The notes under the pieces are model-generated. The model ran no database searches. It worked only from the letters and a program-made list of their open reading frames with translations, and was not told the DNA's origin. This document shows positions 1 through 8,041 of a DNA stretch of 64,000 nucleotides, piece by piece (within the stretch, counting starts at the first letter, position 1; each line of letters begins with the position of its first letter). The stretch is from Mycolicibacterium litorale (lineage in GTDB: Bacteria > Actinomycetota > Actinomycetes > Mycobacteriales > Mycobacteriaceae), in assembly GCF_010731695.1 (NCBI RefSeq), contig NZ_AP022586.1:1736001-1800000 (forward strand), written 5' to 3'. The translations under genes were made by a program, and so were the position numbers.

Positions 1-796
1 ACGCCTCCTGCTGTACCGGGGTGTTCTCGGCCTCCTCGACCATCAGCCACTGCGAACCGGTCCACGCACCCGCCGCACCCAGCGCCAGCGCCGCCGCGAT
101 CTGCTGACCGCTGCCGATTCCGCCCGCGGCCAGCACCGGCACCGGCGCGACCTCCTTGACCACCTGCGGCCACAGCACGATGGAGCCGACCTCACCGCTG
201 TGGCCGCCGGCCTCGCCGCCCTGGGCGATGATGATGTCGACGCCGGCGTCGGCGTGCTTGCGCGCCTGCGACGGCGACCCGCACAGCGCCGCGACCTTGC
301 GGCCCGCCGCGTGGATGTTCTTGATCATGTCGACGGGCGGGGTACCCAGTGCGTTGGCGATCAGCGTCATCTTGGGATGGCGCAGCGCGATCTCGACCTG
401 CGGCGTGGCGGTCGCCTCGGTCCAGCCGAGCAGCTGCAGCGCGTTGTCGTCGCTGTCGTCGGTCGGCACGCCGTGGTCCTTGAGGATGCTCTTGGCGAAG
501 TCCAGGTGCTCCTGCGGGACGAGCGACTGCAGCATGCTCTTGAGCTCGTCGGCCGACATGTTGGCGTCCATGCCCTCGTACTTGTTCGGGATCACGATGT
601 CGACGCCGTAGGGATGGTCGCCGATGTGCTCGTCGATCCAGTTCAGCTCGATCTCGAGTTGTTCAGGGGTGAAGCCGACCGCGCCGAGCACGCCGAAGCC
701 GCCGGCCTTGCTGACCGCGACCACCACGTCGCGGCAGTGCGTGAACGCGAAGATGGGGAACTCGATGCCGAGCTCGTCACAGATGGCGGTGTGCAT
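1..796 (-). CDS. Nitronate monooxygenase (2-nitropropane dioxygenase family), 3' end outside the window
   Basis: About 265 N-terminal residues are visible before the gene leaves the left edge. It reads as an FMN-dependent TIM-barrel nitronate monooxygenase: ICDELGIEFPIF at the N terminus, an AQGGEAGGHSG segment carrying the family's active-site His, and VLAAGGIGSG for flavin phosphate binding. Family members oxidise alkyl nitronates, and many mycobacterial paralogues have unknown substrates. AAGGAG sits 5 bases before the ATG and fixes the start. A KstR-type operator lies about 30 bp upstream, so the gene may belong to the sterol-catabolism regulon (inference). Its real substrate cannot be read from the sequence. 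Confidence 0.88.
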   Translation of the reverse strand, partial: MHTAICDELGIEFPIFAFTHCRDVVVAVSKAGGFGVLGAVGFTPEQLEIELNWIDEHIGDHPYGVDIVIPNKYEGMDANMSADELKSMLQSLVPQEHLDFAKSILKDHGVPTDDSDDNALQLLGWTEATATPQVEIALRHPKMTLIANALGTPPVDMIKNIHAAGRKVAALCGSPSQARKHADAGVDIIIAQGGEAGGHSGEVGSIVLWPQVVKEVAPVPVLAAGGIGSGQQIAAALALGAAGAWTGSQWLMVEEAENTPVQQEA

Positions 797-827
797 GCGC
801 GCTCCTTGGATGAGGCGGTCGGCGAAT

Positions 828-841
828 TGGAACGTGTTCTA
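828..841. promoter_or_regulatory. KstR-type operator upstream of nitronate monooxygenase
   Basis: The sequence tggaacgtgttcta matches the published KstR consensus TnnAACnnGTTnnA at every fixed position. It lies between the monooxygenase (leftward) and the HAD hydrolase (rightward, start 918). Position relative to the leftward ATG at 796 suggests control of that gene; control of the HAD gene is less likely. Confidence 0.65.
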
Positions 842-917
842 GTTTAGTACGGCGGGGCGGCGGTCCGGGAGGGTATGCCGGTTCGCCATCACCCGAGTCG
901 GCCGGAATGATGGAAAA

Positions 918-1652
918 GTGCCCCGACTACTGCCGCTCACCGAATCGGTCGACGAGATCTCCGGCGGGCCGGGCGGTCCACGTGTCGGCGTCTTCTTCGA
1001 CCTGGACGGCACGCTGGTCGACGGCTTCACCGCCACCGCCCACGCCGGCGACCGGATCAGGCGCCGCCAGGCGAGCCTCGGTGAGGTTCTCGGCGTCCTC
1101 GAAGCCTCGATCCGGTACCGCCTCGGCCGTATGCAGTTCGAGCGGCTCGTCCGGCGGGCGGCCGGATACCTGCGCGGGGAGTCGCTCGCCGAACTCGACG
1201 TCCTCGGCGAGCGGTTGTTCGTCGAACGCGTCGCCGCCCGCGTCTTCCCCCACATGCGCCGCATCGTCGAGGCGCACCAGCGGCGCGGGCACACCGTCGC
1301 ACTCAGTTCATCGGCGCTGACCATCCACGCCGAACCCGTGGCGCGCTTCCTCGGTATCGACCACGTCCTGTGCAACCACTTCAGCGTCGACGACGCCGGC
1401 CGGCTGACCGGAGACGTCGTCCGCCCGGTGATCTGGGGGCCGCAGAAGGCGGTCGCGGTCGAACTGTTCTGTCAGGCCAACGACATCCCGTTGGGCGACA
1501 GCTGGTTCTACGCCGACGGCGACGAGGACGTCGCGCTGATGGACCTCGTGGGGTTCCCCAGGCCGGTCAATCCGCGCCCGCGGCTGACGGCCACCGCGAC
1601 CGCGCGGGATTGGCCGGTCCTGCAGGTTCCCCGCCAGCGGGGCCACGCGTGA
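918..1652 (+). CDS. HAD-IB family hydrolase
   Basis: This 244-residue protein has all four HAD motifs: DLDGT (residues 28-32, nucleophile D28), a Ser motif in LSSSALT, a Lys in GPQKAV and the acidic motif YADGDEDV. The insertion between motifs I and II is alpha-helical, as in subfamily IB phosphatases (SerB-like). In mycobacteria such domains are often fused to a lysophosphatidate acyltransferase; here the protein is the hydrolase alone. Start is GTG 918. Substrate is unknown: a phosphoserine-like or phospholipid-derived phosphate is possible. Confidence 0.85.
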   Translation: MPRLLPLTESVDEISGGPGGPRVGVFFDLDGTLVDGFTATAHAGDRIRRRQASLGEVLGVLEASIRYRLGRMQFERLVRRAAGYLRGESLAELDVLGERLFVERVAARVFPHMRRIVEAHQRRGHTVALSSSALTIHAEPVARFLGIDHVLCNHFSVDDAGRLTGDVVRPVIWGPQKAVAVELFCQANDIPLGDSWFYADGDEDVALMDLVGFPRPVNPRPRLTATATARDWPVLQVPRQRGHA

Positions 1653-1753
1653 CCCGAATTGGGCTGTCCACCAACCAATTTCGTGCCGGTTTAGACCGTC
1701 GGCACCTTGGGTAGACCTCCGCCTGGTTCGTGAACCCAGACGAGGGGAGTGTT

Positions 1754-2092
1754 GTGACCGCACGACGGTTGGCCATGGTGGTGGGCGCGATCATCCTCCT
1801 GGTGGGGATTGTCGGACTGCTCGTCCCGGTATCGGTGTCCGGCGACGACGGCAAGAGCGTCGGGTGCGGCAACGCCCTCGTCTCGGACATGTCCGGTGCG
1901 CAGGCCGCCAACAACCAGGGCGTCGCGAACGTGCCTGTGCTGAACCAGATCGTCCCGCACACCGACTATGTCGCACTGTGTGAGTCGGCGGTGAGCAGCA
2001 GGCGGTCGTGGGCGATTCCGGTGGCCGTCGTCGGTGCCGTCGTCACGGTGGGTGCGGCGGTCGTGGGTGGCCGACGAGGCCGCGCGGTCTGA
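1754..2092 (+). CDS. Small two-helix membrane protein, unknown function
   Basis: A 112-residue protein starting at GTG 1754, chosen because GAGGGGA precedes it at 1742-1748. A longer reading frame from 1730 has no better ribosome site. One hydrophobic helix lies near the N terminus (LAMVVGAIILLVGIVGLL) and one near the C terminus (AIPVAVVGAVVTVGAAVV), leaving a loop of about 60 residues with two cysteines (CGNAL and LCESA) that could form a disulfide outside the membrane. I do not recognise the family. It lies upstream of the GAF-PP2C gene on the same strand, but 108 bp separate them. Confidence 0.7.
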   Translation: MTARRLAMVVGAIILLVGIVGLLVPVSVSGDDGKSVGCGNALVSDMSGAQAANNQGVANVPVLNQIVPHTDYVALCESAVSSRRSWAIPVAVVGAVVTVGAAVVGGRRGRAV

Positions 2093-2199
2093 CACCCGCT
2101 GTTCACGGGATAGGCCTGACGGGCGGTGCCGTCGGCGGTAGGCTGATCATGTTCGCCTCTCCAGACAGCGGAGGTTCCCCACCGAAGGCGGGAAGCACC

Positions 2200-3498
2200 G
2201 TGATCATCACCCAGGCGTCCGCGCGATCGGCCGACGAGATCGAAGCCCAGCGGCTACTCGCCGTCGCCCGCTACGCGATCCTCGACAGCCCGGCCGACGA
2301 TGCGTTCGACCGGATCGCCCGGGTGGCCGCCCGCACCTTCTCCGCGCCGATGGCGACCATCGCGATCGTCGACCGCGACCGCATCTGGTTCAAGGCGGCC
2401 CACGGCCTCGGCAATCTGCACGAGGTCGACCGCCGGGGCGGCTTCTCGTCGGAGACGATCCTCGACGACCGGCCCTACGTCGTCAACGACGCGGCGCGCG
2501 ACCCACGCACCGCGCAGAATCTTTTCGTCAGCGGCCCGCTGGGGGTCCGCTTCTATGCCGGCGCCCCGATCGTCACCTCCGACGGCCACCGCATCGGAGC
2601 GGTCAACGTGCTCGACACCCGGCCGCGCCGGTGCGACGAACACGATCTGGCGACGCTCACGGATCTGGCCGCGCTCGTCATGGACCAGCTGGACCTCCGC
2701 CTGGCGACGCTGAGCGCGGTCCGCACCGGACGCGTCGTACGCCACGATGCCGCCGACGACGCGACGACGGTGGCCGACTACGCCGAGGCGCTGCAGCGCT
2801 CCCTGCTGCCCCCGTCCCTGCCCACCGTGCCGGGCCTGTCGGTCGCGGCGCACTATCACCCGGCATCGGCGGCCCGCGTCGGCGGCGACTTCTACGACGT
2901 GTTCGCGCTCGACGGCGCCCGGTGGGCGTTCTTCCTCGGTGACGTCGAAGGCCACGGCACCGCCGCCGCGGCCGTGACGTCGCTGGTGCGCTACACCCTG
3001 CGGGCCGCGGCGTTGCACTATGAGAACCCCACCGAGGGGCTCGACGAACTGAATCGGGTGCTCGTCGGGGACCCCAACGAACGCAAGTTCTGCACCGTCC
3101 TGTTCGGCACACTCGTCGCCGAACCCCACGGCGGCGGACACCGCATCCGCCTGGCCACCGGTGGCCACCTGCCCGCGATGCTGCTGGACCCGGCCACCGG
3201 CACCGTGCAACCGGTCCGGCCGGAGCGCGGCATGTTCGTCGGTGCGGTGCCCGACGCAACCTTCGACGAGTGCTCGTTCACGCTGCGTCCCGGCCAGACC
3301 CTGTTGTTGTTCACCGACGGCATCACCGAGGCCAGGCCGACGGGTTCCGGCTGCTTCGGCGAGGACGCGCTGCGCCGATATTTGACGCCGCGGGTGAATA
3401 TGCGCGCGTCAGAGCTGATCGACGACCTCGCCGGCCTGGTGCCGACACTGCGCCCCGACGACGACATCGCGCTGCTGGCACTGACCGCCGACCACTGA
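2200..3498 (+). CDS. GAF-domain PP2C (SpoIIE-type) serine phosphatase
   Basis: About 432 residues. An N-terminal GAF-like sensor (roughly residues 15-170, with ARYAILDSPADDAFDRI and AGAPIVTSDGHRIGAVNV) is followed by a PP2C/SpoIIE domain (roughly 200-430). The phosphatase has the metal motifs GGDFYDVF, LGDVEGHG, LFTDGITEAR and DDDIALLAL. Such proteins dephosphorylate STAS anti-anti-sigma factors. A STAS gene and an anti-sigma-type kinase follow at 3672 and 4096, so this probably feeds a partner switch (inference). GTG 2200 has GGGAAG upstream; ATG 2149 is an alternative but sits too close to a likely -10 box (TAGGCT at 2139) to be well translated. Confidence 0.88.
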   Translation: MIITQASARSADEIEAQRLLAVARYAILDSPADDAFDRIARVAARTFSAPMATIAIVDRDRIWFKAAHGLGNLHEVDRRGGFSSETILDDRPYVVNDAARDPRTAQNLFVSGPLGVRFYAGAPIVTSDGHRIGAVNVLDTRPRRCDEHDLATLTDLAALVMDQLDLRLATLSAVRTGRVVRHDAADDATTVADYAEALQRSLLPPSLPTVPGLSVAAHYHPASAARVGGDFYDVFALDGARWAFFLGDVEGHGTAAAAVTSLVRYTLRAAALHYENPTEGLDELNRVLVGDPNERKFCTVLFGTLVAEPHGGGHRIRLATGGHLPAMLLDPATGTVQPVRPERGMFVGAVPDATFDECSFTLRPGQTLLLFTDGITEARPTGSGCFGEDALRRYLTPRVNMRASELIDDLAGLVPTLRPDDDIALLALTADH

Positions 3499-3671
3499 GC
3501 CACCCAGACCTGGTTTAATCTGATTCCGGTTGCGCTCGCCGACCGTGGGCGCTCCCGGCACCGGATTCTTCCGGTGTCGCTGGATGTCTTACCAGGTTCA
3601 GTCCGCAGCCTGGCGAGCATGAATTGCGTGCGCGCCGCCCTCGGGAAGCGACGCACGCGGGAGGTGGACCA

Positions 3672-4064
3672 TTGGAGGAACAGCGCGAAGCCGCAGCAGG
3701 GGCGACCTCCGCCGCGGACTCGACGAACTGCGAGATCAACGAACGCTGGGTTGATCGCAACGTCGTGGTCTCGGTATCCGGTGTCGTCGACATGCTCACG
3801 GCACCGCAGCTGGAGCAGGCCATCCGAGCGGGTCTGGCGAAGGAGCCGGCCGGACTGGTCGTGGACTTCTCCGCCGTGGAATTCCTCGCATCGGCGGGCA
3901 TGGGCATTCTGGTCGCCATCCACGACGAGATCACGTCCGACGTGAAGTTCTGCGTCGTCGCGGAGGGTCCCGCTACCAGCCGCCCTTTGAAGCTCCTGGG
4001 AATCGCCGACATCATTCCGCTGTACGCCTCGGTCGACGAGGCGCTCGCAGCACTGAGTGCTTAA
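3672..4064 (+). CDS. STAS-domain anti-anti-sigma factor
   Basis: A 130-residue STAS protein of the SpoIIAA/RsbV class. The TTG at 3672 is preferred because GGAGGTGG ends 5 bases before it; an upstream ATG at 3624 has no ribosome site. The core reads VVVSVSGVVDMLTAPQLEQA, and FLASAGMGIL carries the usual phospho-acceptor serine (about S74). When dephosphorylated, such proteins bind and sequester a cognate anti-sigma kinase. The phosphatase lies upstream and the anti-sigma-type ATPase is 31 bp downstream. The cognate sigma factor is not in this window; SigF is the best guess. Confidence 0.88.
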   Translation: MEEQREAAAGATSAADSTNCEINERWVDRNVVVSVSGVVDMLTAPQLEQAIRAGLAKEPAGLVVDFSAVEFLASAGMGILVAIHDEITSDVKFCVVAEGPATSRPLKLLGIADIIPLYASVDEALAALSA

Positions 4065-4083
4065 CAGATAGGCCAACGGGTAT
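4059..4083 (+). promoter_or_regulatory. Possible SigF-type promoter before the anti-sigma gene
   Basis: GGGTAT at 4078-4083 matches the mycobacterial SigF -10 consensus. GCTT at 4059-4062, 15 bases upstream, is one mismatch from the -35 GTTT. It would start RNA about 6 bases before the ATG at 4096, giving feedback if the circuit controls SigF. Weak -35; treat as a candidate. Confidence 0.35.
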
Positions 4084-4095
4084 TCACGTCCTGCC

Positions 4096-4572
4096 ATGAT
4101 CGATTCCGTCTCTGCGGCAAACGTTTCCAACGCCGAGCGATTCACGCGTCTCGGTATCGCCGCTGACGGGCAGGCCGCCTCGCGGGTGCGCGAGGAGTTC
4201 GGCCACTGGCTGGACGCCCACTTCGCACTCGACCCCGTACGGTCCAGCGATCTGATCCTGGCGACGAACGAGGCGCTGGCCAATGCGGCGGAGTTCGCCT
4301 ACGCGAACACCGGCCGATCCGGCACCATGGACGTCCAGGCCGATTTCGACGCGGCCGCCGGTGTCCTGACGGTCACCATCGCCGACCAGGGCACCTGGCG
4401 CGACCGCAGCAACCTCCCGCCGAGTAAGGCACGGGGCCGTGGCATCCCCCTGATGGAAGCGCTCACCGACAGCACGTCGATCGACCGCACTCCGACGGGC
4501 ACCCGTGTCCTGCTGCAGTGGACCGGCGTCGCGAGCCGGACGGCCCCCTCGGAGACCGCCACCGTGGAGTGA
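4096..4572 (+). CDS. Anti-sigma factor / serine kinase of RsbW type
   Basis: 158 residues with a GHKL ATPase fold. The N box is ILATNEALANAAEFA, the G1 box IADQGTWRD and the G2 box ARGRGIPLM. No His-kinase dimerisation domain is present, which matches RsbW/SpoIIAB anti-sigma factors that phosphorylate STAS partners and hold a sigma factor. Together with the STAS protein (3672) and the GAF-PP2C (2200) it completes a three-part partner-switching module. Both genes run the same way with 31 bp between them. The target sigma factor is not visible here. Confidence 0.87.
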   Translation: MIDSVSAANVSNAERFTRLGIAADGQAASRVREEFGHWLDAHFALDPVRSSDLILATNEALANAAEFAYANTGRSGTMDVQADFDAAAGVLTVTIADQGTWRDRSNLPPSKARGRGIPLMEALTDSTSIDRTPTGTRVLLQWTGVASRTAPSETATVE

Positions 4573-4591
4573 CCCGCCGTGGCCCGGACCA

Positions 4592-5683
4592 TCAGCCGCG
4601 GGTGGCGAACAACCCCCGCCCGGTGATCAGCGGCAGGTCGAGCGGGGTCCGGATCCCCGGCGGCGCGGCCACCACCGCCGGGATCGCATTCACGATGCGC
4701 CCCGCCGCCGCGACGATCGCCGCATGGTTGTGGTCGCCCTTGCGGCTGGTGGGACAGATGTCGACCGCGTAGGAGGGCTCCCCGACGATCTCGACGCGAT
4801 AGGACCCGCCCGGCTGCGCGGGCCGCGCCCAGTCGGGGCGCAGATCGTCCCGCAGCCGCGTCACATGCTCGATCACGATCGCGGGGGAGTCGTCGGCGCC
4901 GCCCTCGATGATGCCCTCGATCAGGAACCGGACCGCGGCGACCGTGCCCTTCGCGATGCGCCCGACCGCCACGTCGAAGTCCTCGGGTGCGGGTTCCTGT
5001 TCGACCGAATCCCTGATCTCACGCACCTCGACGCCGAGCCCCGCCGCGAGCTGGCGGATGGCCGTCCCCCAGGCAATGCTCAGCACACCGGGCTGGAAGA
5101 GGATCGGCAGGTCGCCGATCTGGTTGCCGAAGCCCATCACGTCGAACATGACCTCGGCGCCGTCGTAGGTGGCGTAGTCGGCGATCTCCATGCACCGCAC
5201 CTGCTCGATGCTGCTGCACGTGCCGGCGAACGCGAACGGGATGAGGTCGTTGGCGAAGCCGGGGTCGACGCCGTTGATGAAGATGCTCGCACCGCCCTGT
5301 CGAGCGGCGTCCTCGACCCGGTCGATGTACTTGTCGGGGATCACGCCCCACGGGAACTGCAGTACGCCCGGCGCCGATCCGACCACGTTGACGCCGGCCT
5401 CGAGGATGCGCCGGCAGTCGGCCATCGCCTCGGGCAGCCGGGTGTCGCCCATTGCGCAGTACACGACGCAGTCCGGTCGGGTCGCCAGCACCGCGTCGAG
5501 CCCCTCGGTGGCGGTGATCCCGGTGACCGTGTCGAGGCCGGCCAGTTCACCGGCGTCCTTCCCGACCTTCGCAGCCGTCGACACACCGACGCCGGTCAGC
5601 TCGTACGCCGGGTTGCCCACCAGCGCCGCGAGTGCCAGCCGGCCGACGTTTCCGGTCCCGACGTGGGCCACGCGTATCGCCAT
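4592..5683 (-). CDS. NAD(P)H-dependent amine-dehydrogenase-like / dihydrodipicolinate-reductase-fold protein
   Basis: 363 residues with a Rossmann start IRVAHVGTGNVGRLALAAL and a DapB-like fold. Length and layout match the family now called native amine dehydrogenase-like, formerly annotated as dihydrodipicolinate reductase N-terminal proteins. They reductively aminate carbonyls in vitro; their cellular role is unclear. GGAGGAG lies 5 bases upstream of the ATG, so the start is secure. The gene is divergent from the FabG3-like dehydrogenase, and a strong KstR-type operator sits in the 73-bp space between them. A role in sterol or fatty-ketone metabolism is inference from that context. Confidence 0.8.
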   Translation of the reverse strand: MAIRVAHVGTGNVGRLALAALVGNPAYELTGVGVSTAAKVGKDAGELAGLDTVTGITATEGLDAVLATRPDCVVYCAMGDTRLPEAMADCRRILEAGVNVVGSAPGVLQFPWGVIPDKYIDRVEDAARQGGASIFINGVDPGFANDLIPFAFAGTCSSIEQVRCMEIADYATYDGAEVMFDVMGFGNQIGDLPILFQPGVLSIAWGTAIRQLAAGLGVEVREIRDSVEQEPAPEDFDVAVGRIAKGTVAAVRFLIEGIIEGGADDSPAIVIEHVTRLRDDLRPDWARPAQPGGSYRVEIVGEPSYAVDICPTSRKGDHNHAAIVAAAGRIVNAIPAVVAAPPGIRTPLDLPLITGRGLFATRG

Positions 5684-5710
5684 CACAACTCCTCCGCACC
5701 GAGGTGAAAC

Positions 5711-5724
5711 TGGAACAGGTTCTA
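5711..5724. promoter_or_regulatory. Strong KstR-type operator between divergent oxidoreductase genes
   Basis: aactggaacaggttctagtt (5708-5727) is a near-perfect 20-bp palindrome whose core tggaacaggttcta matches TnnAACnnGTTnnA exactly. It lies about 20 bp upstream of a -10 box (TAGCCT, 5743-5748) for the rightward dehydrogenase, where a repressor would block RNA polymerase, and 28 bp from the leftward start. Both divergent genes could be controlled. Confidence 0.75.
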
Positions 5725-5756
5725 GTTCGCGACAGCCTAAGGTAGCCTGGCCCGTC

Positions 5757-6494
5757 ATGGGACGGGTAGACGGAAAAGTTGCACTGATCAGCGGCGGGGC
5801 CCGAGGTATGGGCGCCGAGCACGCACGCGCGCTGGTGGCCGAGGGCGCCAAGGTGGTGATCGGGGACATCCTCGACGAGGAGGGCAAGGCGCTGGCCGAC
5901 GAACTCGGCGACGCCGCGCGTTACGTCCACCTCGACGTCACCTCCGCCGAGGAGTGGGATGCCGCGGTGGCGACCGCGGTCAACGATTTCGGCACCCTCA
6001 ACGTCCTGGTCAACAACGCCGGCATCGTGGCGCTCGGCCAGATCGGCAAGTTCGACATGGCCAAGTGGCAGAAGGTCATCGACGTCAACCTCACCGGCAC
6101 GTTCCTCGGCATGCAGGCGAGCGTCGAGGCGATGAAGGCCGCAGGCGGCGGCTCCATCATCAACGTCTCGTCGATCGAGGGCATGCGCGGCGCGGTGATG
6201 GTGCATCCGTACGTGGCGTCGAAGTGGGCGGTGCGCGGTCTGACGAAGTCGGCCGCGCTGGAACTCGGCTCGCACCAGATCCGCGTCAACTCGATCCACC
6301 CCGGGTTCATCCGCACCCCGATGACCAAGCACTTCCCGGACAACATGCTCACGATCCCACTGGGCAGGCCGGGGCAGTCCGACGAGGTGTCCACGTTCGT
6401 GGTGTTCCTGGCCAGCGACGAATCGCGGTACGCCACCGGCGCCGAGTTCGTCATGGACGGCGGCCTGGTCAACGACATCCCGCACAAGATGTGA
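5757..6494 (+). CDS. fabG3: Short-chain dehydrogenase, FabG3/Rv2002-like hydroxysteroid dehydrogenase
   Basis: 245 residues, very close in sequence to M. tuberculosis Rv2002 (FabG3), an NADH-dependent 3-alpha/20-beta-hydroxysteroid dehydrogenase. Shared stretches include GKVALISGGARGMGA (cofactor loop), ARYVHLDVT, LVNNAGI, INVSSIEG, the active-site pair Y152 and K156 in PYVASKWAVRGLTKS, and SIHPGFIRTPMT. S139 completes the triad. ATG 5757 is 8 bases after TAGCCT, so the mRNA is probably leaderless. The KstR-type operator upstream supports a role in sterol side-chain or ring oxidation; the exact substrate is not certain. Confidence 0.87.
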   Translation: MGRVDGKVALISGGARGMGAEHARALVAEGAKVVIGDILDEEGKALADELGDAARYVHLDVTSAEEWDAAVATAVNDFGTLNVLVNNAGIVALGQIGKFDMAKWQKVIDVNLTGTFLGMQASVEAMKAAGGGSIINVSSIEGMRGAVMVHPYVASKWAVRGLTKSAALELGSHQIRVNSIHPGFIRTPMTKHFPDNMLTIPLGRPGQSDEVSTFVVFLASDESRYATGAEFVMDGGLVNDIPHKM

Positions 6495-6589
6495 CGCGAG
6501 CGTGCGTCCTGCGCGGAGGCGGCCGGCCCCGGGGCCGTAGGCTCGTCGCGTCGCACGCGCACGTCAGCCAGTCAGATAGGGAGCGAGCC

Positions 6590-6814
6590 ATGACCTCAGT
6601 CGATGAGCGCCGCGAGCTGCAGCAGCTCGCCGAGCAGGCCGGGTGGCGCCGCAACGATCTCGGCCGGGTCGACCTGTACCTGCGGGGCGACACCAGGGTC
6701 CGGGTGATCTGGCGGGGGAGCGAGGCGATCACCGGCGCCACCCTGATGCAGGACGACGTGATGATGACCTACACCCGGGATCTCCCGACCGTCAACAGCT
6801 GGTTGAAGCGCTGA
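6590..6814 (+). CDS. Small conserved hypothetical protein
   Basis: 74 residues, ATG 6590 preceded by GGGAGCGAG. No signal peptide or membrane segment. The fold looks like a small beta-rich domain (VDLYLRGDTRVRVIWRGSEAI) with a closing VNSWLKR. I recognise it only as the kind of short conserved mycobacterial protein without assigned function. It stands alone, 95 bp after the FabG3-like gene and convergent with the ROK regulator. Confidence 0.65.
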   Translation: MTSVDERRELQQLAEQAGWRRNDLGRVDLYLRGDTRVRVIWRGSEAITGATLMQDDVMMTYTRDLPTVNSWLKR

Positions 6815-6823
6815 CCCGCGGCG

Positions 6824-8041
6824 TCACGTGACGGCCGGGCGCTGGGCAACGCCGAACAGGTCACCGGTGCGCGGCGCGGCCGCCAGGCAGCCGACCGGAT
6901 CGTCGAGCAGGGCACGGAAGGCGACCTCGGAGGCCCCGATGAGCACCGACCGGTCCGCCAGCCCGGGCATCGCGATACGCGGCGTCATCTCGGGGATCCG
7001 CAGTGACCGGGCCGCCATCTCGGCGCGCACGTCGGTCTCCACCCATCGGTACAACGGCCCGAGGTAGCCGCCCAGCACGATGAGTTGCGGGTTGAGCAGG
7101 TTCACCAGACCGGCCAGGCCGCGACCCAGCTGACGGCCGACCGACGCCAGCTGCGTCGGCGGACCGTCCAGCCGCTGCAGGTGGCCGCCCACGTCGGCGA
7201 GGCGGTCCGGTGGACAGCCGACCGCGTCCGCGATCGCGGCCGCACCGATCTCGGTCTCCCAGCAGCCCACCGCGCCGCAGTGGCACGGCCGGGTGCCGTC
7301 ACCGAACGGGAGATGGCCGATCTCGCCGGCGAACCCCGACATCCCGGTGACGGGCCGGCCGCCGGCGATGAGCCCGGCGCCGACCCCGACCTCACCCGAC
7401 AGGTACACCAGGTCGCTGACCCTGCGGCCGGCCCCGCGAAGCAGTTCGGCGAGCGCCCCGTGGTCGGCTTCGTTACCCAGCACCGGCGGCGTCGACGTGC
7501 CGAGGGCGTCGGCGAGCATCTGGGCCAGCGCCAGATCATGCCACTCGAGGTTGGGCGCGAGTCGGATGATGCCGCCGTCGCGCGCGACGATGCCCGGGAC
7601 GCTCACCCCGACACCCACCAGCGCGGAGTCTTCGGGCGCCGCTCGCACCACGGCCCGGGCCAGGTCGCCGATCGCGTCGACGGTGTCCCGGGGATCGTGG
7701 CCGGGCGGCGACGGCCGGCCTGCGGTGGCGAGCACGACCCCGCCGAGACCGACGCGGGCCACCGTCAGGCCCGACACCCGGATGTCGACGGCGAGCACGT
7801 AGGCGTGGTCAGTGGTGGTGACACCCACCGACGGCCGGCCGGCCGCGCTGTGTCCCCGCGGTTCGGGGAGTTGCTGACGGGCCAGCCCGAGCAGCTCGAC
7901 CTCACCGACCAGATCGGCGATCGTGCTGCGGTTCAGACCCATCGACATGGTGAGCGAGGACCGCGACAGTGCACCGGCCAGGTGCAGGTGCCGCACGAGC
8001 GTGCACAGGTTGTGCCGCCGCATGTTGACCTGGTTGCGCAC
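6824..8041 (-). CDS. ROK-family transcriptional regulator (XylR/NagC type), last gene of the sugar operon
   Basis: 405 residues: N-terminal winged helix (about 1-60, LSRSSLTMSMGLNRSTIADLV) and a ROK sugar-binding domain with the zinc motif [10 protein letters not shown] and the kinase-type loop VYLSGEVGVGAG. The GTG start follows the permease stop directly (TGAGTG), so translation is coupled. Family members repress sugar genes and release DNA on binding the sugar. Co-transcription with the transporter suggests it senses the transported sugar; the two 17-bp inverted repeats at 11207 and 12508 are likely targets of this or the second ROK protein. Confidence 0.88.
   Translation of the reverse strand: MRNQVNMRRHNLCTLVRHLHLAGALSRSSLTMSMGLNRSTIADLVGEVELLGLARQQLPEPRGHSAAGRPSVGVTTTDHAYVLAVDIRVSGLTVARVGLGGVVLATAGRPSPPGHDPRDTVDAIGDLARAVVRAAPEDSALVGVGVSVPGIVARDGGIIRLAPNLEWHDLALAQMLADALGTSTPPVLGNEADHGALAELLRGAGRRVSDLVYLSGEVGVGAGLIAGGRPVTGMSGFAGEIGHLPFGDGTRPCHCGAVGCWETEIGAAAIADAVGCPPDRLADVGGHLQRLDGPPTQLASVGRQLGRGLAGLVNLLNPQLIVLGGYLGPLYRWVETDVRAEMAARSLRIPEMTPRIAMPGLADRSVLIGASEVAFRALLDDPVGCLAAAPRTGDLFGVAQRPAVT

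Noticed and set aside
871..876. GGGTAT as SigF -10 for the HAD gene
   Set aside because: The only GTTT upstream (842-845) is 25 bases away, too far for a SigF promoter.
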